Origin: Gnetum montanum
Taxonomy: Eukaryota; Streptophyta; Gnetopsida; Gnetales; Gnetaceae
Assembly (NCBI GenBank): GCA_015680685.1
Contig: MNCI01000556.1
Coordinates: 1,189,931 to 1,253,930, forward strand
Direction of reading: 5' to 3'
Length of the DNA: 64,000 nt
Shown here: positions 9,191-21,250 of the stretch, piece by piece
How the letters are laid out: each line of letters begins with the position of its first letter
How positions within the stretch are numbered: position 1 is the stretch's first letter
Notes under the pieces: model-generated
The model's input: only the letters and a program-made list of their open reading frames with translations
Databases searched by the model: none
Told to the model about the DNA's origin: nothing
Position numbers and translations under genes: made by a program

Positions 9191-11900
9191 ATGTCTTTTC
9201 CACATAATAGTGATAATGGATTGTATGAAGAGAACATTCATTGAAGAACTAATGAGATATATTTTGAAGAAAATTGGAGTGACCAACCTCATGTAGGGGT
9301 TTCATATGTTCACGAACATCATAACTACACTCAAGGACTACATTCACCTAAGGTATATAATCCTAGAAGAGATGAAGGAAGTCCTATACCAAGGGAGGTC
9401 TCAAGGCCTAGGACCTCCTCAAAACCTAGAAAAGAAAAATCAAGGGATCATGAGAAATACTATAGAAGCCATGGAAAATCTCCTATTTTATCATCTTCTT
9501 CTTCCTTTTCAACATCTAGTTCTAATGAAGATGAACGTAGGTATAGAGATCAAGCTCCACCATGGGGTCAAAATAAGAATAAAAATCAAAACCAAGAGAA
9601 AAATCAAAGACGTCAAAATGAACATAGGCAAGATCATCACAATTAGACAAATAGAAATGGAAATTTTTACTATGACATGTTTGATCTTGGTGAATTCTTG
9701 TTAGCCACTAAGAGCATGATGTAGATTACAAAGGTACTTAAAATACCTCACAGGCATCAAAAGGAAAGTCACATGAAAAGGCTTGATATGAATAGCATTT
9801 CTAAATTTGCAAGAGGCTATAATTCTTATCCAAAACATCATTTACAAGCCTTCCATGATGCCTGCATCTTATAAAACATTGAAAGTGAATGGAAAAAGCT
9901 TAAGCTATTTTCTAGGAGACTAATAGACAAAGCCAAAGTGTGGTATAGATTGTTTAAACCAAATTCAATCTAGTGGTGGTCTACAATGCTACAACTTTTC
10001 AATGAGAAATGCCAAACCTATAAAATGGTTTCCAAGCTAAGGAAACGAATCCAAGAATGGAAAAAAAATAACATGAGCCCTTGGATATGGCCCTAGATAG
10101 ATACCATTATTTATTGAATGGATGCCTAGGCTAGGGTTTCTCTAATGAAGAGAAACTTTTCCACATCATTGATGGGTTTTGTAGTCAAATGAGAGATACC
10201 CTTGGGGTGTATGCTCATGGTCGATTATGCAAAGTAAGAATCAATTAGATACAAAGGCTAATTGAGCATGTGGAAAAAGAAGAAGAATAGCTATGGAAAT
10301 GAGAGAATGATGAGTAATATCATTGGGATCCAACTCTTTAAAAGAAGATAGTTCATCTCTATGATAAGGAAAAAGGAGTAGCTCTTCATGAGGTAATTTC
10401 ACAAAAGGCCTAGCCAATGCAACAGTCTATTATTAAACTTTAGGCAAGGCTAGATAAGATGTTGAAATGGATACATGAGAAAGTTACCACTTGCATAGAA
10501 ATCATAGAGGAGAGAGTAATGCAAATAAAATCAGGTGACCACTATAAAAGGACGAAAAGGGACCAAGAGGCAGGTAAGAACACTAATTAGTAGAAAGGGG
10601 AAATAACTATAGAAGAAGAGGCTATAGACTCAAGCATATAAGAGGATGATGGATGTGAAATCTACCTATATGTACATCAAAAAAGCTATTACCCAATCAT
10701 GTTACATCTACATGAGTATTGGGCTCTTGCATTGAATCCCAAGTTCATATAAAAGCAAATGCCTAGAAAATACCTTTCTTACAAGGTAATTATACATAGT
10801 CCTACAGCCAACTATACCATCCTAGTGAGACTTCTTACTAACATTAACAATTTCATCCAACATAGTGGTAAAACCCATGGTCATGGAGGAGGCCTTCATC
10901 AAACCAGTGCTACCCTTATTATCAACTAGACTTGTTTGAATACTATGTTCAAAGACCTATTTTACCAACTAGTTCTACTTCCTCTACCTCAAATCACTAT
11001 TATTACTCTTGAATATCATCTATCCATAACATCTTTTGAAGGACCATCACCTCACACCTTTCATCCTATGTTATATCCTCAATTATTCTCATACTTCCCT
11101 CCATCACATGTCATAGCCAACAACATAGGAAGGCTCAGCACCACAAGATCAATGAAAGAATGTCACTTGTGCTTCAAACGTACATAGAAATGATAATGCC
11201 AATAGATCTTCATCCCAACCTCAGAAACATCCTTTTTTTAAAATGGTTTCCTCACATGGATGCAAAACTCATAGACCTACTAGCACATCCAAACCAACAC
11301 AAGGCCAATCTAGTGCAACAACATTCCTTGCTAGAACAATGTCTCATAATCATACACAAAAGCCAACAACCATTACCACTCCAACATAAGACATAAATGA
11401 TAAACCTATCACTATGGAGAGACAAAAGAATCCATGCATAACTAATAATGATAAACGATGCAGTTCTAGAAATTCAAAATATTAGCACAATGTATAACAA
11501 AGCTAAGAAACAAGTATGTGAGCAAAAACCAATCTACGTAGTAGCCACTAAACTAGAAAATACCCAGTGGCGTGAAAATGAGAATATAAAACTATTTGAA
11601 AGATGCATGGAAGCAATTGATCTACTTATTAGTTTAAGAATTAGAAAATAGACCAAATAGAGGACTTAGACATAGATATCTTATACTTTGATTTTACACA
11701 AGAAGAGGATATTAAACACATAGACCTAAAAATTAAAATAGAAAATTAAGAAGAAGAAGCAAATACATATGGATCCCAAAAAATGAGAATACCTTCAAGT
11801 CCAGATGAAGATACATCTCTGAATGATCCAAATGAGACTATCACCGATGTTATATGTGCTACCACATGATTAATTAAATCACTAGTGGTGATAGATGGGA
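9191..11900 (+). pseudogene. gag of element A, decayed
   Basis: ATG at 9191 opens one frame readable for about 290 codons with a few stops. The N-terminus is low-complexity: Arg/Pro/Ser-rich, a run of serines near 9495-9525, then Gln/Asn/Lys/Arg-rich. About 9780-10200 is the core gag fold typical of Ty3/gypsy (HHLQAFHDACIL, WYRLFKPNSI, LQLFNEKC). A zinc knuckle at 10654-10692 has two of its three cysteines changed to Tyr, with His kept. Beyond it lie degenerate Pro-rich and charged stretches to about 11870. No protease motif follows. Length resembles other Athila-type Gags before decay. Confidence 0.8.
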
Positions 11901-13823
11901 AACTGATGGTGTATAACTAGGGGATTGTGTGGTCCATCTCTAGAATGTGCAGCCATAAGATTAGTTGTAGGGGAGATGCTCCATCCTAGTTTAAGAACTA
12001 ATAAGTACTTTCCACTTTTTTGTTTTACAATTTTTTATCATTTTCCTATTTCTTTCAAAAAATATTTATTCTTAATTTTTTTTCCATTTCTTAATATTTT
12101 TATTTTCTAGAGTCATTTTATTAATGTTTTATGAATGTTGTTTTATGCTTTTATTAATAATATTTCCAATCATGATGTAGAAGTCAATGCTATGTGTTGG
12201 GCTTTTATGCTATGCTATCAAATGGATTAGATAAGTAATTATGTAAAGTATTGAGATCACCTCATTCATCCCTCCAATTCTTTGAATAAAAGGTATTCTT
12301 CATGGAAACTATTTGGTTCTTCTTTAATGAAACTAAAATTAATCAATGCTCATTGTACCTTGAAGAAAGAAGGAATGACCAGGTAGGAATGGTAAGGATG
12401 TGACCTTAAGGGGATTTGTTGGGTTCTCTTCTTGACTTCCTTCATGTGTTTTATGATTCCTCTTAGAATGTATTATCACTCATTTCTCATCCAATAAAAA
12501 GACGCTGAGCATGGATTCATTATCAGCTGATCAGCTTAACATGGTAACATGATTCAGGAATTTACATTGATGGCATTTCAGTATAAATTTACAGGTCCTA
12601 CATTTGTGGCACTATCTCGAGCAATTCTTTTGTTCGAGAGTCGTCTTCTACTGCAGTGATGATTTAAACATAACAGATAAAGGACATGGCAGTTGATTCT
12701 TCATATCAATCCTTAAAACACATCCATGATTCTAATAATTATCATCCATAGATAAATTGTCCTTTAGGAATTTGCTGATCAGGAATTTTCTTAAGATACA
12801 CCATGATTATTAGTGACTTAAATTTGTTAGCAACCTCATTTCTCACCTAACATGAAAAGCACATCCCTTAGACACAATAATGGGCCACAAGCACTAGCTG
12901 TGGGGCTGGAAAGACATGTTACCAATGCTTGAACGCATCCCTCTAACTAAGGTCCTTCCTTCCTTTTTCTCTTTTCTTCTCTTTTTGGAGTGATGATTGT
13001 TCTTTGAGGTGGTTGTGGACTCATGGTGGTTAGAAAAATGGAAAATGTAAGGTTATTGTTCATAGTATGGACTTGGTTTGAACTTGGACGAATAGGTATG
13101 TTGATCATTTTAATCACATTTTTCACAAGAACGTGTTGTACACATGATCAAGTACATTACATCATGATCTCTGCAATTCCTTCTCATGCCATTATTCACC
13201 TCACTACTTCATGCGATTATGAGCCTTTAGGTTTTGTGTAGTATAGTGTAACATCCCAACCACAATAGTTGTATGTTTTTTGGAATAAAGACATGATCTA
13301 CATTTAACTTCTAGGATGCCCATAGACATCCATAGAAGTGGTTATGCAAGGGCATTATGGCAAGATCTTGCTTTGGGGAGGATCCACTTGCATAACTTTT
13401 TTTGATCATGGCTCTGAACTAACCTTCACATCTTCAAGAACTTCAGTGATGGTTTCTCTAAATTTATTCATAATTTTGGAACTAATTCTCATACATTTTA
13501 TTAATTTTTCCCACTTTTCTATTTCTATATCCATTAATATTTCTTGGCAATCTTTTGAATAAGACCTTTGTTTTCGATTCTTCAAAAACATGTATGCTGT
13601 AAAGTTTTTGAAATTTTTTCTAACATCCTATTTTCAAACATTGTGGTAACTAATAGTAATTAACCAAAATAAGATGAATATATTGATGATTTTAGTTATC
13701 TCATAGCCTTGGGCATAGTCTATTGTCATCACCTTATGCTTAAATGCAAACTAAGAAATTCAAAAGGGTTGATTATTAAGAAAAAAATTACCAAAACTAA
13801 TGTTGATCCTTTGGTTACTGTAG
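11900..13823 (+). other. non-coding spacer in place of pol, ending at splice acceptor
   Basis: Blocks at 12370-12440, 12880-12960, 12985-13110 and 13312-13399 match the spacer of element 1 in the same order. The 13312-13399 and 12880-12960 blocks also match the minus element between integrase and ORF3. The last 27 bases carry CTAAT (13797-13801) and an AG acceptor (13822-13823). No reverse transcriptase or integrase remnant was found. Confidence 0.6.
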
Positions 13824-14290
13824 GTGATGCTAAAAGAAATGCCTAAGGAAGAAGGTCTTTTACCAGGCACAAAAATGAAGCCAATAAGGGGACAATGGAG
13901 GATATGCCCATGGAAAAATCCTAGCACATATAAGATAGTAGCTCAAACATTACATGTTGGCTACATCCAGAGGATGATGAGAACAACTTTCAGTCCATCC
14001 TTCAAGAATGTTCTGCATAGCCAAAGAAGCATCGACATAATAATCAAGATTGGAAATTTACCACTGCTAGTGGCAACAAGAAGAATCCTCTTTAGCATAT
14101 TTTTAAATACCTCTAAAAATTTTGTAATCTTTAATATCTATATATTATTTTTGTTACTTTGTCATTTTTTATGCATCCACTTAAATAAAATTTTGTAATG
14201 TGACACTTAAGGTTAGTTAGTTGTTATCATCAATCAATAGTCCCATACCTTTAAAATATTTTGTAAGGGACTTGTCCATCCTTTTTCTTC
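13824..14290 (+). pseudogene. ORF3 remnant and 3' internal end
   Basis: GTG at 13824 sits exactly where the other copies have ATG after the acceptor, with an ATG as next codon. Only the N-terminus and a stretch resembling the C-terminal tail of the element 1 ORF3 (near 13880-13930, the region matching its KGKQPMEEP) are recognisable. The transposon-protein domain and the coiled coil are missing, so a large internal deletion is likely. The block ends in the conserved ACTTGAGGACATGTTTTCAT segment upstream of the LTR. Confidence 0.5.
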
Positions 14291-14325
14291 ACTTGAGGAC
14301 ATGTTTTCATTCAATTGTCAGGATA

Positions 14326-15167
14326 TGATGAAGTATATTTTATTTGGCTTTGATATTGGATCCCAAAAAGAAATGTTGGATATTCAATATCATGGGATGC
14401 ATGCTAACATATAAATATAATACTTGGACATATGATTTGGACATTCTTTTACAAATAGAGTAATTGAACTCTTGTAGTTTTATTCTGTAGTCTTAGAGAA
14501 CAATCAATGAGTGCCCATAATGTAGAACTTAGTCAATTATATGACATCTTATTTGAGTAGCAATGTACCTAGACACATTCCATGAACTGCAATAAGATTG
14601 ATATTGATTCTTATTCATTGTAGTACTCTGACTTAGATTAGATTCACTTTCCATGCAATTTACATTTCATGTACTTAGTTAATATTTACGTTTCCATGCA
14701 TATTAATGAATTGGTGGAATGAGCATGACTAGTTTCAAGCATAAACATGTATTTTCTTGGTAACCCTAGCATCGTTATTGCTTAGTTCACCTAGTAGCAT
14801 AGCTCTTGGTAATCCCAGTCATGGATATGTGGGTTTAGGACATGTACACTAAGTTGGGAACAGACACTCATTACCTATAGGCTAGTTTAGACTTTACTTT
14901 CCATTGTTAATTAGTTTAAATAATTGATTTCTTTCTTATTGTTAAGAGTAGCATAAGGCTAAAATAACATCAAAAATAATATGCCTCACTTTGGACTAAA
15001 CCATACATGACAAAGCTACGACTAGTCCAAGTGGGAAGACAACAAACTGCAATTAAGACATAATGATCTAGATGCCACCACTAGTTCAATCCATGGAATT
15101 TGACTAGATCATGCATGAATGCATAGTGATTTGTATGGTTCATCGTAGGGGTATTCTTTGTTCATCA
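14326..15167 (+). repeat. LTR of a second subfamily
   Basis: 842 bp, TGATGA...TCATCA, TATAAATA at 14410-14417. The U5 half is close to the other LTRs (CACTTTGGACTAAACCATAC) but the U3 half differs strongly from the 8206 and 16030 copies. Internal element sequence precedes it, so it is a 3' LTR. No matching 5' LTR is present nearby. Confidence 0.75.
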
Positions 15168-16029
15168 AAAAATTTTCTTGAACTTGGATGAAATTTGGAG
15201 ATAATGGTCAAGTTGGAAAAATTTCTACTTTAGAAGATATTTTAGGATTTTACCTAAAGTTTCATATTGGAAGATTTGGAAATTTTAATCTATGAATTAT
15301 ATAATATTAGAAAATTTTTTATAAATTTAAAACAAAATAAAATATCTAAAAGTAAATATTTAGGTAAAATTTTAGCAACATGTCATGAAAAATTTCATAA
15401 TAGGTAGGGTTGAATGTCAAATTTACATCTTAATAATAAGGTTAATTTAGTTGAGTAACAATGTGGATGTTGAATTCAAGAAGATGTTAAATTTATGGAT
15501 TTATGTCCCCAAATGAATTACCCCTCTTGAGGTAAAATCTACAAAGAATCCAAAAATAATAGTGTGTCTAAACAAAACTTCATAAGGTAAAAATAGAATT
15601 AACCAAAATAAAATGGTTTTTAAAATATGATGGGTAGAATCTACATCTAAGAGATCAATTAGGGTTACGTTCTCCCTTATCCACATCCACATCTATACCT
15701 ATTGACCCTTCTAAGAGACCAAGATTTGAACATAAGTAGTGCTCGTGAAAAGGGCTTTCAACCACAAAAAAAGATACATTAAAAGTGGATAGTTATCATG
15801 AAAAGAAATTGAGCTTTCATTGAACACCATTGAGATGGCATACAGACAAAGGTAAAACCCATTAAAGTATCAAACTAAAATAGAAAACACTTTGCAAGGC
15901 AACTTGGCAGATTATCACATCACAGAATGCTCACTAGATACATGATGATTGCAAGTCGTGTAAATAACCTCCCAATATTTTGTAAAGAAATTATTCTTCA
16001 TTTTATTCAACTTGAGAATGAGTTTTCAT
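15168..16029. other. undefined sequence, then internal 3' end of element A
   Basis: 15168-15900 has no recognisable coding frame. A 63-codon minus frame at 15501-15692 shows no family motif. From about 15900 the text TATTCAACTTGAGAATGAGTTTTCATTCAG (15998-16027) is the conserved internal 3' end that normally precedes the polypurine tract. Confidence 0.4.
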
Positions 16030-16873
16030 TCAGTAGGGCTTTGATATCAGATATCCAATATTAGGGCACAACCTTCGATGTCAGGGATTTAGTATTGCCT
16101 CATCCATATTAGCCTATAAATACAATACTTAGATGCATAATTTGCATAGATAGATTTGAATAGATTTTAGACATAGACATAGAGAAGTTTTGTTAGTTTG
16201 TTTCTAGTGCATGTCTGTAGTTTGATGTTAAGTGATTATATAACATTCTTATTTGAGTGTGATGTACTTGAACACATTACATGTTTGGAAATAAATATCA
16301 AGATTACTCTCATCATTATAACATCTACTTAGATTTATTATTATTTTTAGTTACTTAAATGCTTACTATTTCTCTTGATTAATGTTTATCATTTATTTCT
16401 CTTTATTGTTTCTATCATTGTGTAAAATGAGTATGTCTAATTACGAGCCATTAAGAGTAATTACTTGGCAACCTAGTAGCATTATCATTTGATATGTCCA
16501 GTAATAGTATGGTTGGTAATCCCAGCAGTAGTTGCACAAATTTTAAAGCATGTATGGAATGTTAGAAATGGATACTCATTGCGCATAGGCTAGTTTATAC
16601 TTTACTTTTCATTGTTAGTTAGGTTAAATAATTAATTTCTATATTATCATTAGGAGTAGCATAAGGTCACAAGAACATTAATTATCATATGCCTCACTTT
16701 GGACTAAACCATATGTGATAAAGCTACCACTAGTCCAAGTGGGAAGACAACAAACTATGATCAAGACATAACAATCTAAATGACACAACTAGTTCCATCC
16801 ATAGAATTTGACTAGATTTTGTGTGAATGATTCTGGTTCATTTGGTTGGGTGTAAGGGGTACCTTTCTGCACA
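16030..16873 (+). repeat. 3' LTR of element A, first bases deleted
   Basis: Pairs with 8206-9066 over its length: CATGTTTGGAAATAAA, CTAGTCCAAGTGGGAAGA, GGTTGGGTGTAAGGGGTACC. TATAAATA at 16115-16122. The polypurine tract and first LTR bases are missing: the internal CATTCAG runs straight into TAGGGCT, which in the 5' LTR lies about 20 bp from the start. The end is ill-defined (TTCTGCACA). Confidence 0.75.
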
Positions 16874-17452
16874 TTAAATTTTTTGCTAAAGTTTTAGATA
16901 CTCTATTATAAAAGTGAGTTAATTCTTGAGATGAAGTTAACAAAGTTAGGATAAATTGTTAAGAATGTTTTAGATAAAATTAGTTCACTAACCTAATAAA
17001 AAATTTCTATTTATTTTATAATTTTTTAAAAGTATATGATTTGATGGTTTATTATGTTTGTGTAAAAGTAGTCTCCCTTTAGACTTGAATACAACAACTC
17101 AAAGATTGTATGAGAAAGTGATTATTGAAATGATAAATAGTAATTTAGAGAAAAATTAGAGTTAAGTAAGATTGTTCAACTTTTCTAACACTCTTTAATA
17201 TCTTTATTGATAAAATACAAGAATGATTATGCTATGGGTAAGATAGTCATGTTATCAAAATTAGATTCCAAATAGGGAATCTATATTTGTATGTAGATGA
17301 TGTTGCCTTAATTTCATCTACTATTTTGGAGGGAACAATGTGCAAATAGTAGATTCTTCTAAATGTTTGGATCACATTTATATGAACAATTATATGTGAT
17401 GGAAGTGTATCAAAGAAAGAATAGAAAAGATTACAAGGATTTGTATGCTATC
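16874..17452 (+). pseudogene. LINE reverse transcriptase remnant, part 1
   Basis: Closely matches 53840-54490. Contains the RT active-site segment LYLYVDDVAL (near 17283-17312), with YVDD intact, of an L1-type non-LTR retrotransposon. Just after it about 120 bp present in the other copy are missing between GAGGGA motifs. The open frame is broken by stops. The LINE resumes at 18340 after a solo LTR. Confidence 0.75.
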
Positions 17453-18339
17453 TGATGAGTCATAGTTTGGTTGGCTATGTTAATGAGCCCTCATCGATGT
17501 AGCTTTGTTAACTGGGCCTTGTCAACAAGGCCCTGTTGATGCAATGTTGATTTTCAACTATAAATATGCACCTACCAGCTATATTTATGGCATAAGAGAT
17601 TGTAGTTGCTTCAATGCTCTTGTAGTTTTTTCATCTGAAAGTTAGAATTTTTGCATCGAGTGTCCACTATAGGATTCATTGAGTGTACGAATCTTTATTC
17701 GAGCATTGAGTGTGTTTGATAATAAAGATGAGCTTTCTAATAAGCCTTGTAGCACTTTAGATAGATTAGCTATTTTCATTTATGCATTTAATTTTTTCAA
17801 TAATTTATTTAATGTTGCAATTATTTATTAATTATTTCTAGTAATTAAGTTAATGAGGCAATTAAGTAAGATAAATTACACACATAAGTATGACTCCTTT
17901 GAGCATAACACGTATTTGCTTGGTAATCCCAGTAGTGTTATTGCCTGGTATACCTAGTAGCATGGTGCTTGGTCGCCTAGTTGTGGATATGTGGGTTTAG
18001 GACATGTATAGAAAATGGGATCAGATGCTTATGTTAGGATTAGTTAAATACTAGTTAATTAGCTAATTTAAATTAGTTAGTCTAATTACTTTTACTACGT
18101 TTGAACACCTAACCATAAAACAAAAAATGATAAAAATTAGATGACTCATACGTCTAACCATACCATTATACATCACAAGTGTAATTGGAAAGAAAACTCT
18201 TGACCTTAAGGCAAGATTCACTTCCTAGAGGACTAGTGCACTGAAAATGATAAAGTCCATAGAATTCGACCAAATTGCACATGAATGCTTTGTGAGTCAT
18301 ATGGTTGGATGTAGGGGTACCTCACTACTCATCACTATC
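17448..18339 (+). repeat. solo LTR with 5-bp target duplication
   Basis: LTR 17453-18334 (882 bp, TGATGA...TCATCA) is flanked by CTATC at 17448-17452 and again at 18335-18339. The unoccupied LINE copy has TGCTTTCATAAGAAAG at the matching place, confirming the insertion point. TATAAATA lies at 17559-17566 and GATAATAAAGATGAGC near 17718. Its U3 resembles the LTRs at 23647 and 57232 more than that at 8206. Unequal recombination between two LTRs of one element explains the lone copy. Confidence 0.9.
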
Positions 18340-18938
18340 ATAAGCAAGTATAATGATTTAGGACTTTTAGCTTGAAATGTCAAAAAATAAAATTTTTGAA
18401 CTATCATCCATACTATTTTATTATATGGATATGTTATTTTTGGGACCTAGACTCAATGCTAAACTTTGGAAAGATATTGAAACATTATAAAAAAAATTTC
18501 TTTTCGATGAGTTACTAGTGATGTTATAAATATCTTACTTAATGTTATTATCTAAATGTGATTTATTATCTTTATATGTAGAAGCCTTATGTTAATTCAT
18601 TACATACACTTATAGCTTACCTATCTTAAGGAAAGACCAATTTTCTAAAGTAGTTCTTCAGGACTTATAAGATCACGATTGGTCTCTTCAAGGGATACGA
18701 TGGTTGAGAAAATAAGATATTTCTTGGAGGATGTGCGAAGAAAAAACCTAAGAATATTTTCCAACTATTCCAAATTTTTTTTAACATAATTGTGGTCTAA
18801 TTTAGAAGGTAAGAAAAAATTTTATTTATATCACAGTAGATCTACTAAATTAAATGTAAAAGCCTTGTTAAAGAAGATACTACATAAAACTTTTAATATT
18901 AGGAAGCTGATGAAGCTTTTAAAGTGTTTTAAATCTAG
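18340..18938 (+). pseudogene. LINE ORF2 C-terminal remnant, part 2
   Basis: 18343-18480 matches 54525-54660 of the second LINE (GGGACCTAGACTCAATGCTAAACTTTGGAAAGATATT). Downstream, degenerate frames with Trp, Lys and Leu (near 18640-18780 and 18790-18938) fit the region after RT in L1-type ORF2. No poly(A) tail can be fixed. Confidence 0.55.
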
Positions 18939-19449
18939 TATTGTAACATTCCATTCTAAGATGCATTGGAAAACATTAAATATATATTATATTCAATATT
19001 AGGCATATTAAACATTATAAATAAAATGTAAAATGAAATGAAAAGAGACTTTATAAATAAGAAAATTAGAATTAAATGAATGTATCTAAGTCATGCTTAG
19101 GGTTCATGAAATTTTCTTTCATAAACATCTATCCCATAGAATCCATTCAATGTTACTGCCATGGTTAGCCCTAAAATTGACAAGAAGAGATAATTAATGC
19201 CTTCTTTATCCTACTTTAGTTAACTTCCATTACTCACTATTACTGACTCTATAACTTCATGCTAGTATACCCTTTAAAGTTACTAGTATAAATACCTTAG
19301 ATAAAATCCTTAAAGGTTTTCTCAAGAGGCAGATATATAATTATAATATGGACTTTTATTAAGGATCTTATAATAATAATTACACATTGTAATTATAGAA
19401 AGACACCATTTAGAAAAACACATGTGATAAACTACCCTTCTTACCTTTT
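18939..19449. repeat. direct repeat, left copy
   Basis: About 500 bp that recurs at 22116-22580 in the same orientation. Shared stretches include ATAAGAAAATTAGAATTAAATGA, CTTCATGCTAG, TATAAATACCTTAG and ATTAAGGATCTTATAA. It starts near TGTAACATTCC. A TATAAATACC in both copies and the spacing suggest LTRs of a short or cut-down element, but no primer site was found. Confidence 0.55.
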
Positions 19450-20100
19450 TTTCATTCTCAAATAAATCCACATATGAATCTTTCTTTATCCTCTAATACT
19501 TTTATTTCTCCTTTTAAAATGAGGTTTTAATATTCTCCTGTTTAATCTATAATGAAAATATAAGTGAGAAAGATATCTGAGGAAAATAAATCTACAATGT
19601 TAATAACATATAGTAATTCCTCTATTAATAACAAGATGTAAATTAATATTCTATCAACTACCAATTACAAGTCTTAACCAAAGTTATAATGTGTGCATCT
19701 TGTGTTTCTTTGATTATGTAAGTGAAAGTAGAAAAAATCCTTATTCTTAACTTATATCTCTTGAGAATATTTTTCTTACCTAATTTCAAGAGTAGAAATT
19801 AAATAAAGAAAGAAAAATAGATAAAATATGAAATAAAATAAGGGTTAAGAAGCATCCTATTCTTCATTAATCTCTAGGGACCAATGAATGTAGTTGTAGT
19901 TCTTCCATAAAGAAAATATGACAAGATGACAATGTTCTAGATGGTAAAGCTTGACCTTGCTCCTTAACTTCTTTCATGGAAATTAACTTTAGTGGTTTGA
20001 TAACTTAGAAGAACTAAATATAATCCAATGTCTTGACAAAGAAGGATGTTAATCTATCTTTGATAATTCTGATAGCATAATTAGTAAATTACAACTCCTA
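19450..20100. other. AT-rich stretch without recognisable gene
   Basis: No supported frame or known motif. The right part may be the 3' continuation of the minus-strand LINE that follows. Confidence 0.3.
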
Positions 20101-20766
20101 ATGAATATCATCCATGAGCATTATTTGGTTTTGGATTGAAAACTTTTACTTATTTACTAATTATTTGAAGTGCACAAAGTATACACTAAATAATGGAATG
20201 ATATGATGGATGAATAGAAACATTTTCATCAAATCTAGATCCTTATCTAAATCATTTTTCACAAATGTTTACTTGAAGAATTGATGAATTTATATTCTTC
20301 TTTTGCATTAAAGTATGCACAAAGAATAAATGGTATTGTATCAAAATTAGTATAAAAGAAAAATAAAATATTCTACAAAATTTCCTTGATTTGATTGATT
20401 AAATAAGATGCATGGTAGAGTCTAACATTTCTGATGAATATCATACATGAGCATTATTTGGTTTTGGATTCAATAATTTTACTTATCTACTAATGATTTA
20501 AACTACACAAAGTATACACTAACTAATGGAATGGTATGATGAATGTATAGAAGCATCTTCATCAAATCTAGATCCTTATCCAAATCATTTTTCACAAATC
20601 TTGATTTCAAGCATTGATGAATATTATCTTTTTCTTTTGCATTAAAGTATCCACAAAGAATAAATGGTATTTTATCAAAATTAGTACTAAAGAAAAATAG
20701 CATATTTTACAATATTTCCTTGATTTTATTGATTAAATAAGATTCTTGGAAAAGTTTAACATTTGA
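20101..20766. repeat. tandem duplication, two 333-bp units
   Basis: Units start at ATGAATATCATCCATGAGC (20101) and ATGAATATCATACATGAGC (20434). Both run through ATCATTTTTCACAAAT, AAAGAATAAATGGTATT and end in TAACATTT. The second unit keeps a longer open frame on the minus strand. Confidence 0.9.
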
Positions 20767-21250
20767 ACATGTTAGATTGATGATTAGATATGTATTAATT
20801 CTACATACACACTTTTTTAATGACTACATCTTCAATATCAATATCAAGGCTATGAAATTTCTTTAAAACCTTGATTATTCTTTCTTTCGCATGAATTGAA
20901 GTTTTATCATATTAAAAATCATATTTACTAATTTCCATTCAAACCTTTGTAGTAACTCAAATATGGATTCTTTGCAAAAGTTCACACAATGGTTTCTACA
21001 GTAGCCTAATCTATCTAATTCAAAGGGAGAACTATCATAAAAACATTTTTTATTATAAATTCTCTTATAGTTTAAATTTTGTTACATTAAATTGGAATTA
21101 GTAGAGAAATTTTCATGAAAGGGCATTTGGCAGATAAAGAACATTAACATTTAAGCTTTATAATTTTGTGAGGATATAGGAGTATCAATACTTAGGCCAA
21201 TTCAAGATTCAAGATGCACATGTAAGGTGTTTTCTTTTACTATCTAGGAT
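20101..21250 (-). pseudogene. LINE endonuclease domain with tandem duplication
   Basis: On the minus strand near 21240-21130 the frame reads SLNVNVLYLPN, matching the L1 endonuclease segment normally written LNVDVLCLQET. Further on, at 20703-20503, comes FDKIPFILCGYFNAKEKDN, matching the conserved GDFNA motif with Asp replaced by Tyr. The GDFNA-containing part is duplicated in tandem (20101-20433 and 20434-20766, 333 bp each). This endonuclease nicks target DNA to prime LINE insertion. Stops and the lost Asp show it is inactive. The RT part was not found next to it. Confidence 0.65.

Larger units (their letters stand above)
8206..16873 (+). mobile_element. Athila-like element A, pol-less, chimeric
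   Basis: The 5' LTR (8206-9066), primer site (9068-9085), gag from 9191, a spacer with blocks shared with element 1, an ORF3 remnant (13824-14200) and a matching LTR at about 16030-16873 define the element. The 8206 and 16030 LTRs are clearly the same subfamily. A different LTR subfamily sits between them at 14326-15167, preceded by its own internal 3' end, so a second related element has inserted or recombined here. The whole block separates two parts of a LINE. No 5-bp target duplication could be recognised at its ends. Confidence 0.7.

Noticed and set aside
9306-9704. 132-codon plus frame starting at 9306
   Set aside because: Out of frame with gag from 9191, which carries the conserved low-complexity and core gag wording. 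The 9306 frame has no motif.
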